Shown here piece after piece: positions 54,630 through 64,000 of a DNA stretch of 64,000 nucleotides (within the stretch, counting starts at the first letter, position 1; the number at the start of each line of letters is the position of its first letter). The position numbers were made by a program, and so were the translations under genes. The stretch is from Odiellus spinosus (Eukaryota; Arthropoda; Arachnida; Opiliones; Phalangiidae): the NCBI GenBank assembly GCA_963920705.1, contig CAWUCO010000291.1, positions 1,798,001 to 1,862,000 of the forward strand, in the 5' to 3' direction. The notes beneath the pieces were generated by a model that did not search any database, was not told the DNA's origin, and worked only from the letters and a program-made list of their open reading frames with translations.

Positions 54630-57600
54630 CGTTCAATATTTTGCGTTCAATATTTGGTCTTCAATATTTGGCATTCAATCTTTGGCGTTCAATATTTGGA
54701 GCACAATCTTTGGCGTTCAATATTTGGAGTTCAATCTTTTTCGTTCAATCTTTGGCGTTCAATCTTTAGCGTTCAATCTTTGGCGTTCAATATTTGGCGC
54801 ACAATCTTTGGCGTTCAATATTCGGCGTACAATATTTGGCGTTCAATATTTGGCATTCAATCTTTGGCGTTCAATATTTGGCGTTCAATCTGTGGCGTTC
54901 AATGCTGGCGTTAATCTTTGGCGTTCAATGCTGGCGTTAATCTTTGGCGATCAATATTTGGCGTTCAATCTTTAGCGTTCAATATTTGGCGTTCAATCTT
55001 TGGCGTTCAATCTTTGGCGTCCAATATTTGGCGTTCAATCTTTAACGTTCTATATTTGGCGTCCAATATTTGGCTTTCAATCCTTGGCGTTCAATCTTTG
55101 GCGTTCAATCCTTGGCGTTCAATCTTTGGCGTTCAATATTTGGTCTTCAATATTTGGCATTCAATCTTTGGCGTTCAATCTTTGGCGTTCAATATTTGGC
55201 GCACAATATTTGGCGTTCAATATTTGGCGTTCAATCTTTGGCGTTCAATATTTGGCGTTCAATATTTGGCGTTCAATCTTTAGCGTTCAATATTTGGCGT
55301 TCAATCTTTGGCGTTCAATATTTGGCGTTCACTCTTTGGCGTTCAATCTTTGGCTGTAAGTATTTGGCTGTAAGTATTTGGCGTTCAATCTTTGGCGTTC
55401 AATATTTGGTCTTCAATATTTGGCATTCAATATTTGGCGTTCAATATTTGGCGTTCAATCTTTGGCGTTCAATATTTGGCGTTCAATCTTTGGCGTTCAA
55501 TCTTTGGCGTTCAACATTTGGCGTTCAATCCTTGGCGTTCAATCATTGGCGTTCAATCTTTGGCTGTCAATCTTTGGCGTTCAAACTTTGGCGTTCAATA
55601 TTTGGCGTTCAATATTTTTCGTTCAATATTTGGCGTTCAATATTAGGCGTTCAATCTTTGGCGTTCAATATTTGGCGTTCAATCCTTGGCGTTCAATCTT
55701 TGGCGTTCAATCTTTGGCTGTCAATCTTTGGCGTTCAATATTTGGCGTTCAATCTTTGGCGTCCAATATTTGGCGTTAAATCTTTGGCGTTCAATCTTTG
55801 GCGTCCAATATTTGGCGTTCAATCTTTGGCGTTCAATCTTTGGCGTCCAATAATTGGCGTTCAATCTTTGGCGTCCAATAATTGGAGTTCAATCTTTGGC
55901 GTTCAATCTTTGGCGTTCAATCTTTGGCGTTCAATCTTTGGCGTTCAATATTTGGCGTTCAATCTTTGGCGTTCAATCTTTGGTGTCCAATATTTGGTCT
56001 TCAATATTTGGCATTCAATCTTTGGCGTTCAATATTTGGCGAACAATCTTTGGCGGTCAATATTTGGCGTTCAATCTTTGGCGTTCAAAATTTGGCGTTC
56101 AATCTTTGGCGTTCAATATTTGGCGTTCAATCTTTATCGTTCAATCTTTGGCGTTCAATATTTGGCGTTCAATATTTGGCGTTCAATCTTTGGCGTTCAA
56201 TATTTGGCTTTCAATCTGTGGCGTTCAATGCTGGCGTTAATCTTTGGCGTTCAATGCTGGCGTTAATATTTGGCGTTCAATCTTTGGCGTTCAATCTTTG
56301 GCGTTCAATATTTGGCGTTCAATATTTGGTCTTCAATATTTGGCATTCATTCTTTGGCGTTCAATATTTGGCGCACAATCTTTGGCGTTCAATATTTGGC
56401 GTTCAATCTTTGGCGTTCAATATTTGGCGTTCAATATTTGGCGTTCAATCTTTAGCGTTCAATATTTGGCGAATAATCTTTGGCGTTCAATATTTGGCGT
56501 TCAATCTTTGGCGTTCAAAATTTGGCGTTCAGTCTTTGGCGTTCAATATTTGGCGTTCAATCTTTATCGTTCAATCTTTGGCGTTCAATATTTGGCGTTC
56601 AATATTTGGCGTTCAATATTTGGCGTTCAATATTTGGCGTTCAATATTTGGCGTTCAATCTTTGGCGTTCAATATTTGGCGTTCAATCTGTGGCGTTCAA
56701 TGCTGGCGTTAATCTTTGGCGTTCAATGCTGGCGTTAATCTTTGGCGTTCAATCTTTGGCGTTCAATCATTGGCGTTCAATCTTTGGCGTTCAATCTTTG
56801 GCGTTCAATCTTTGGCGTTCAATATTTTACGTTCAATATTTGGTCTTCAATATTTGGCATTCAATCTTTGGCGTTCAATATTTGGCGCACAATCTTTGGC
56901 GTTCAAAATTTGGCGTTCATTCTTTGGCGTTCAATATTTGGCGTTCAATCTTCGGCGTTCAATCTTTGGCGTTCAATCTTTGGCGTTCAATCTTTGGCGT
57001 TCAATCTTTCGCGTTCAATCTTTGGCGTCCAATATTTGGCGTTCATTCCTTGGCGTTCAATCTTTGGCGTTCAATCTTTGGCGTTCAATCTTTAGCGTTC
57101 AATCTTTGGCGTTCAATATTTGGCGCACAATATTTGGTCTTCAATATTTGGCATTCAATCTTTGGCGTTCAATATTTTTCGCACAATCTTTGGCGTTCAA
57201 TATTTGGAGTTCAATCTTTGGCGTTCAATCTTTGGCGTTCAATCTTTGGCGTTCAATCTTTGGCGTTCAATCTTTGGAGTCCAATATTTGGCGTTCATTC
57301 CTTGGCGTTCAATCTTTGGCGTTCAATCTTTGGCGTTCAATCTTTAGCGTTCAATCTTTGGCGTTCAATATTTGGCGCACAATATTTGGTCTTCAATATT
57401 TGGCATTCAATCTTTGGCGTTCAATATTTGGCGCACAATCTTTGGCGTTCAATATTTGGAGTTCAATCTTTGGCGTTCAATCTTTGGCGTTCAATCTTTA
57501 GCGTTCAATCTTTGGTGTTCAATATTTGGCGCACAATCTTTGGCGTTCAATATTCGGCGTACAATATTTGGCGTTCAATATTTGGCATTCAATCTTTGGC

Positions 57601-60600
57601 GTTCAATATTTGGCGTTCAATCTGTGGCGTTCAATGCTGGCGTTAATCTTTGGCGTTTAATGCTGGCGTTAATCTTTGGCGTTCAATATTTGGCGTTCAA
57701 TCTTTAGCGTTCAATATTTGGCGTTCAATCTTTGGCGTTCAATCTTTTGCGTCCAATATTTGGCGTTCAATCTTTAACGTTCAATATTTGGCGTCCAATA
57801 TTTGGCTTTCAATCCTTGGCGTTCAATCTTTGGCGTTCAATCCTTGGCGTTCAATCTTTGGCGTTCAATCTTTGGCGTTCAATCTTTGGCGTTCAATCTT
57901 TGGCGTTCAATCCTTGGCGTTCAATCTTTCGCGTTCAATCTTTGGCGTTCAATCTTTGGCGTTCAATATTTGGCGTTCAATATTTGGTCTTCAATATTTG
58001 GCATTCAATCTTTGGCGTTCAATATTTGGCGCACAATCTTTGGCGTTCAATATTTGGAGTTCAATCTTTTTCGTTCAATCTTTGGCGTTCAATCTTTAGC
58101 GTTCAATCTTTGGCGTTCAATATTTGGCGCACAATCTTTGGCGTTCAATATTCGGCGTACAATATTTGGCGTTCAATATTTGGCATTCAATCTTTGGCGT
58201 TCAATATTTGGCGTTCAATCTGTGGCGTTCAATGCTGGCGTTAATCTTTGGCGTTCAATGCTGGCGTTAATCTTTGGCGATCAATATTTGGCGTTCAATC
58301 TTTAGCGTTCAATATTTGGCGTTCAATCTTTGGCGTTCAATCTTTGGCGTCCAATATTTGGCGTTCAATCTTTAACGTTCAATATTTGGCGTCCAATATT
58401 TGGCTTTCAATCCTTGGCGTTCAATCTTTGGCGTTCAATCCTTGGCGTTCAATCTTTGGCGTTCAATATTTGGTCTTCAATATTTGGCGTTCAATCTTTG
58501 GCGTTCAATCTTTGGCGTTCAATATTTGGCGCACAATATTTGGCGTTCAATATTTGGCGTTCAATCTTTGGCGTTCAATATTTGGCGTTCAATATTTGGC
58601 GTTCAATCTTTAGCGTTCAATATTTGGCGTTCAATCTTTGGCGTTCAATATTTGGCGTTCACTCTTTGGCGTTCAATCTTTGGCTGTAAGTATTTGGCTG
58701 TAAGTATTTGGCGTTCAATCTTTGGCGTTCAATATTTGGTCTTCAATATTTGGCATTCAATATTTGGCGTTCAATATTTGGCGTTCAATCTTTGGCGTTC
58801 AATATTTGGCGTTCAATCTTTGGCGTTCAATCTTTGGCGTTCAACATTTGGCGTTCAATCCTTGGCGTTCAATCATTGGCGTTCAATCTTTGGCTGTCAA
58901 TCTTTGGCGTTCAAACTTTGGCGTTCAATATTTGGCGTTCAATATTTTTCGTTCAATATTTGGCGTTCAATATTAGGCGTTCAATCTTTGGCGTTCAATA
59001 TTTGGCGTTCAATCCTTGGCGTTCAATCTTTGGCGTTCAATCTTTGGCTGTCAATCTTTGGCGTTCAATATTTGGCGTTCAATCTTTGGCGTCCAATATT
59101 TGGCGTTAAATCTTTGGCGTTCAATCTTTGGCGTCCAATATTTGGCGTTCAATCTTTGGCGTTCAATCTTTGGCGTCCAATAATTGGCGTTCAATCTTTG
59201 GCGTCCAATAATTGGAGTTCAATCTTTGGCGTTCAATCTTTGGCGTTCAATCTTTGGCGTTCAATCTTTGGCGTTCAATATTTGGCGTTCAATCTTTGGC
59301 GTTCAATCTTTGGTGTCCAATATTTGGTCTTCAATATTTGGCATTCAATCTTTGGCGTTCAATATTTGGCGAACAATCTTTGGCGGTCAATATTTGGCGT
59401 TCAATCTTTGGCGTTCAAAATTTGGCGTTCAATCTTTGGCGTTCAATATTTGGCGTTCAATCTTCATCGTTCAATCTTTGGCGTTCAATATTTGGCGTTC
59501 AATATTTGGCGTTCAATCTTTGGCGTTCAATATTTGGCTTTCAATCTGTGGCGTTCAATGCTGGCGTTAATCTTTGGCGTTCAATGCTGGCGTTAATATT
59601 TGGCGTTCAATCTTTGGCGTTCAATCTTTGGCGTTCAATATTTGGCGTTCAATATTTGGTCTTCAATATTTGGCATTCATTCTTTGGCGTTCAATATTTG
59701 GCGCACAATCTTTGGCGTTCAATATTTGGCGTTCAATCTTTGGCGTTCAATATTTGGCGTTCAATATTTGGCGTTCAATCTTTAGCGTTCAATATTTGGC
59801 GAATAATCTTTGGCGTTCAATATTTGGCGTTCAATCTTTGGCGTTCAAAATTTGGCGTTCAGTCTTTGGCGTTCAATATTTGGCGTTCAATCTTTATCGT
59901 TCAATCTTTGGCGTTCAATATTTGGCGTTCAATATTTGGCGTTCAATATTTGGCGTTCAATATTTGGCGTTCAATCTTTGGCGTTCAATATTTGGCGTTC
60001 AATCTGTGGCGTTCAATGCTGGCGTTAATCTTTGGCGTTCAATGCTGGCGTTAATCTTTGGCGTTCAATCTTTGGCGTTCAATCATTGGCGTTCAATCTT
60101 TGGCGTTCAATCTTTGGCGTTCAATCTTTGGCGTTCAATATTTTACGTTCAATATTTGGTCTTCAATATTTGGCATTCAATCTTTGGCGTTCAATATTTG
60201 GCGCACAATCTTTGGCGTTCAAAATTTGGCGTTCATTCTTTGGCGTTCAATATTTGGCGTTCAATCTTCGGCGTTCAATCTTTGGCGTTCAATCTTTGGC
60301 GTTCAATCTTTGGCGTTCAATCTTTCGCGTTCAATCTTTGGCGTCCAATATTTGGCGTTCATTCCTTGGCGTTCAATCTTTGGCGTTCAATCTTTGGCGT
60401 TCAATCTTTAGCGTTCAATCTTTGGCGTTCAATATTTGGCGCACAATATTTGGTCTTCAATATTTGGCATTCAATCTTTGGCGTTCAATATTTTTCGCAC
60501 AATCTTTGGCGTTCAATATTTGGAGTTCAATCTTTGGCGTTCAATCTTTGGCGTTCAATCTTTGGCGTTCAATCTTTGGCGTTCAATCTTTGGAGTCCAA

Positions 60601-61300
60601 TATTTGGCGTTCATTCCTTGGCGTTCAATCTTTGGCGTTCAATCTTTGGCGTTCAATCTTTAGCGTTCAATCTTTGGCGTTCAATATTTGGCGCACAATA
60701 TTTGGTTTTCAATATTTGGCATTCAATCTTTGGCGTTCAATATTTGGCGCACAATCTTTGGCGTTCAATATTTGGAGTTCAATCTTTGGCGTTCAATCTT
60801 TGGCGTTCAATCTTTAGCGTTCAATCTTTGGTGTTCAATATTTGGCGCACAATCTTTGGCGTTCAATATTCGGCGTACAATATTTGGCGTTCAATATTTG
60901 GCATTCAATCTTTGGCGTTCAATATTTGGCGTTCAATCTGTGGCGTTCAATGCTGGCGTTAATCTTTGGCGTTTAATGCTGGCGTTAATCTTTGGCGTTC
61001 AATATTTGGCGTTCAATCTTTAGCGTTCAATATTTGGCGTTCAATCTTTGGCGTTCAATCTTTTGCGTCCAATATTTGGCGTTCAATCTTTAACGTTCAA
61101 TATTTGGCGTCCAATATTTGGCTTTCAATCCTTGGCGTTCAATCTTTGGCGTTCAATCCTTGGCGTTCAATCTTTGGCGTTCAATCTTTGGCGTTCAATC
61201 TTTGGCGTTCAATCTTTGGCGTTCAATCCTTGGCGTTCAATCTTTCGCGTTCAATCTTTGGCGTTCAATCTTTGGCGTTCAATATTTGGCGTTCAATATT
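54630..61300 (+). repeat. 3.3-kb tandem duplication in forward block B
   Basis: Two nearly identical copies lie head to tail with an offset of 3,330 bp: the rare double CTGTAAG unit is at 55353 and 58683, and modules 54880 and 56206 pair with 58210 and 59536. From about 56.7 kb the offset is 3,316 bp (56678/59994, 57612/60928), so one copy has lost one unit. Few differences are visible; one is GGAGCACAAT at 54698 against GGCGCACAAT at 58028. The left limit is near 54630. The near identity suggests a recent event. Confidence 0.9.
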
Positions 61301-62659
61301 TGGTCTTCAATATTTGGCATTCAATCTTTGGCGTTCAATATTTGGCGCACAATCTTTGGCGTTCAATATTTGGAGTTCAATCTTTGGCGTTCAATCTTTG
61401 GCTTTCAATATTTGGCGTTCAATATTTGGCGTTCAATTTTTGGCGTTCAATATTCGGCGTACAATATTTGGCGTTCAATCTTTGGCGTCCAATATTTGGC
61501 GTTCATTCCTTGGCGTTCAATCTTTGGCGTTCAATCTTTGGCGTTCAATCTTTTTCGTTCAATATTTTGCGTTCAATATTTGGCGCACAATCTTTGGCGT
61601 TCAATATTTGGAGTTCAATCTTTCCCGTTCAATCTTTGGCTTTCAATATTTGGCGTTCAATATTTGGCTTTCAATATTTGGCGTTCAATTTTTGGCGTTC
61701 AATATTCGGCGTACAATATTTGGCGTTCAATCTTTGGCGTCCAATATTTGGCGTTCATTCCTTGGCGTTCAATCTTTGGCGTTCAATCTTTTGCGTTCAA
61801 TCTTTGGCGTTCAATATTTTGCGTTCAATATTTGGTCTTCAATATTTGGCATTCAATCTTTGGCTTTCAATATTTGGCGCACAATCTTTGGCGTTCAATA
61901 TTTGGCATTCAATCTTTGTTGTTCAATATTTGGCGTTCAATATTTGGCGTTCAATCTTTGGCGTTCAATATTTGGCGTTCAATATTTGGTGTTCAATCTT
62001 TGGCGTTCAACATTTGGCGTTCAACCCTTGGCGTTCAATCATTGGCGTTCAATCTTTCGCTGTCAATCTTTGGCGTTCAATCTTTGGCGTTCAATATTTG
62101 GCGTTCAATATTTGGCGTTCAATATTAGGCGTTCAATCTTTGGCGTTCAATATTTGGCGTTCAATCCTTGGCGTTCAATCTTTGGCGTTCAATCTTTGGC
62201 TGTCAATATTTGGCGTTCAATCTTTGGCGTTCAATATTTGGCGTTCAATCTTTAGCGTTCAATATTTGGCGTTCAATCTTTGGCGTTCAATCTTTGGCGT
62301 CCAATATTTGGCGTTCAATCTTTAACGTTCAATATTTGGCGTCCAATATTTGGCTTTCAATCCTTGGCGTTCAATCTTTGGCGTTCAATCCTTGGCGTTC
62401 AATCTTTGGCGTTCAATCTTTGGCGTTCAATCTTTGGCGTTCAATCTTTGGCGTTCAATCTTTGGCGTTCAATATTTGGCGTTCAATATTTGGTCTTCAA
62501 TATTTGGAATTCAATCTTTGGCGTTCAATCTTTGGCGTTCAATATTTGGCGTTCAATATTTGGTCTTCAATATTTGGAATTCAATCTTTGGCGTTCAATA
62601 TTTGGCGCACAATCTTTGGCGTTCAATATTTGGCGTTCAATCTTTGGCGTTCAATCTTT

Positions 62660-63527
62660 GGCTTTCAAAATTTGGCGTTCAATATTTGGCGTTCAATCTT
62701 TGGCGTTCAATCTTTGGCGTTCAATCTTTGTCGTTCAATCTATGGCGTTCAATCTTTGGCGTTCAATCTTTGGCGTTCAATCTTTGGCGTTCAGTCTTTG
62801 GCGTTCAATCTTTGGCGTTCAATCTTTGGCGTTCAATATTTGGTCTTCAATATTTGGCATTCAATCTTTGGCGTTCAATATTTGGCGCACAATCTTTGGC
62901 GTTCAATATTTGGAGTTCAATCTTTGGCGTTCAATCTTTGGCTTTCAATATTTGGCGTTCAATATTTGGCGTTCAATATTTGGCGTTCAATTTTTGGCGT
63001 TCAATATTCGGCGTACAATATTTGGCGTTCAATATTTGGCGTCCAATATTTGGCGTTCATTCCTTGGCGTTCAATCTTTGGCGTTCAATCTTTGGCTTTC
63101 AAAATTTGGCGTTCAATATTTGGCGTTCAATCTTTGGCGTTCAATCTTTGGCGTTCAATCTTTGTCGTTCAATCTATGGCGTTCAATCTTTGGCGTTCAA
63201 TCTTTGGCGTTCAATCTTTGGCGTTCAGTCTTTGGCGTTCAATCTTTGGCGTTCAATCTTTGGCGTTCAATATTTGGTCTTCAATATTTGGCATTCAATC
63301 TTTGGCGTTCAATATTTGGCGCACAATCTTTGGCGTTCAATATTTGGAGTTCAATCTTTGGCGTTCAATCTTTGGCTTTCAATATTTGGCGTTCAATATT
63401 TGGCGTTCAATATTTGGCGTTCAATTTTTGGCGTTCAATATTCGGCGTACAATATTTGGCGTTCAATATTTGGCGTCCAATATTTGGCGTTCATTCCTTG
63501 GCGTTCAATCTTTGGCGTTCAATCTTT
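62660..63527 (+). repeat. 434-bp tandem duplication
   Basis: GGCTTTCAAAATTTGG occurs at 62660 and 63094, and TTTGTCGTTC recurs at the same 434-bp (31-unit) offset. The intervening variant order matches. Just upstream, a 70-bp (five-unit) piece with TTTGGAATTC is also repeated, near 62460 and 62530. Confidence 0.85.
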
Positions 63528-64000
63528 GGCATTCAATCTTTGGCGTTCAATATTTGGCGCACAATCTTTGGCGTTCAATATTTGGAGTTCAATCTTTGGC
63601 GTTCAATCTTTGGCTTTCAATATTTGGCGTTCAATATTTGGCTTTCAATATTTGGCGTTCAATTTTTGGCGTTCAATATTCGGCGTACAATATTTGGCGT
63701 TCAATCTTTGGCGTCCAATATTTGGCGTTCATTCCTTGGCGTTCAATCTTTGGCGTTCAATCTTTGGCGTTCAATCTTTGGCGTTCAATATTTTGCGTTC
63801 AATATTTGGTCTTCAATATTTGGCATTCAATCTTTGGCTTTCAATATTTGGCGCACAATCTTTGGCGTTCAATATTTGGCATTCAATCTTTGGCGTTCAA
63901 TATTTGGCGTTCAATATTTGGCGTTCAATCTTTGGCGTTCAATATTTGGCGTACAATATTTGGTGTTCAATCTTTGGCGTTCAACATTTGGCGTTCAACC

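Larger units (their letters stand above)
41428..60993 (+). repeat. 13-bp-unit modules in forward block B
   Basis: Double modules start at 41428, 42558, 43030, 43572, 44044, 44656, 45786, 46258, 46912, 48839, 49913, 51225, 51655, 52309, 54880, 56206, 56678, 57612, 58210, 59536, 59994 and 60928. In the first, a 14-bp unit ending CTGT occupies 41428-41441 and the four 13-bp units occupy 41442-41493. The copy at 51655 has CTATGG instead of CTGTGG, and the one at 43572 has AATACTGG. One single pair is at 40269. None occurs after 60993 or in either A block. Confidence 0.92.
1..64000. repeat. 14-bp satellite DNA array filling the window
   Basis: The whole window is a head-to-tail array of a 14-bp unit, GGCGTTCAATCTTT, with a common sister form in which the C at unit position 11 is A. 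Variants are mostly single-base changes, and rare one- or two-base indels leave the grid nearly intact. The unit is about 36-43% GC, has one CpG, and is T-rich on its sense strand (6 T to 2 A in the C form). No stretch of unique sequence or mobile element interrupts it. Arrays of this length are known from eukaryotic heterochromatin. I do not recognise the unit, so host and chromosomal position are unknown. No gene is supported anywhere in it. Confidence 0.98.
38847..64000 (+). repeat. Satellite block B, forward orientation
   Basis: This block carries the B markers on the plus strand: GGCGCACAAT, GGTCTTCAAT, GGCATTCAAT, GGCTGTCAAT, CGGCGTACAAT, TTCATTCCTTGG and the 13-bp-unit module. It begins abruptly at the second orientation switch and runs off the right edge. 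Large tandem duplications with offsets of 1,014, 1,074, 3,228, 3,330 and 5,397 bp make up much of its length. The last 13-bp module begins at 60928, and the final 3 kb contains none. No gene, transposon or unique sequence is seen. Confidence 0.93.

Noticed and set aside
1-64000. CRISPR-like array of short repeats
   Set aside because: There are no unique spacers between repeats; 14-bp units abut directly, and no cas-like genes are present.
1-64000. Telomeric repeat or telomere variant
   Set aside because: The unit does not resemble TTAGGG, TTTAGGG or TTAGG arrays, and orientation changes twice within the window.
1-64000. CENP-B box or other known centromere motif
   Set aside because: The consensus and its common variants do not contain the TTCG....A..CGGG pattern.
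1-64000. Intrinsic DNA curvature from phased A/T tracts
   Set aside because: A 14-bp spacing turns successive tracts by about 120 degrees at 10.5 bp per turn, so bends would cancel over three units.
1-64000. tRNA, rRNA or other structured RNA genes
   Set aside because: No segment departs from the satellite unit long enough to hold one.

Overview
The whole window is one satellite DNA array. Every part of it is built from a 14-bp unit, GGCGTTCAATCTTT, or its sister GGCGTTCAATATTT, repeated about 4,500 times with point variants. I see no gene, RNA gene, transposon, CRISPR array or unique sequence anywhere. An array of this size and type points to eukaryotic heterochromatin (centromeric, pericentromeric, subtelomeric or a sex or B chromosome). 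I do not recognise the unit and cannot name the organism.

Layout. Two subfamilies, A and B, can be told apart by shared variant units. Reading left to right: A in forward orientation (1-6893), B in reverse (6894 to about 26055), A in reverse (about 26055-38846), B in forward (38847-64000). Orientation switches at exactly two points, 6894 and 38846/38847. Flipping the stretch between them gives one continuous A block followed by one continuous B block, all in the same direction. The simplest reading is a single 32-kb inversion across an A/B subfamily border, either real or made by the assembly.

Within the blocks there are higher-order repeats. The clearest is a 1,246-bp (89-unit) repeat in reverse A at 29064-33615. 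Others are a 3.3-kb tandem duplication in forward B (about 54630-61300), 3,228-bp and 1,014-bp duplications at about 41040-46320, a 5.1-5.7-kb duplication in reverse B, and 3.7-4.2-kb related copies in forward A. B alone carries a module of four 13-bp units, each short by one base, at about 39 places. These modules account for almost every departure of B from the 14-bp grid.

Long open reading frames are a by-product of the unit. It has no stop codon on its sense strand in any frame, and because 14 is not divisible by 3 all frames read the same 14-residue peptide (LAFNLWRSIFGVQS). Open frames of up to 834 codons therefore follow the orientation of the repeat and are not evidence of genes. The biology worth pursuing is structural: the inversion and its breakpoints, the A/B border, the 13-bp modules, and the inverted copies that could fold or recombine.
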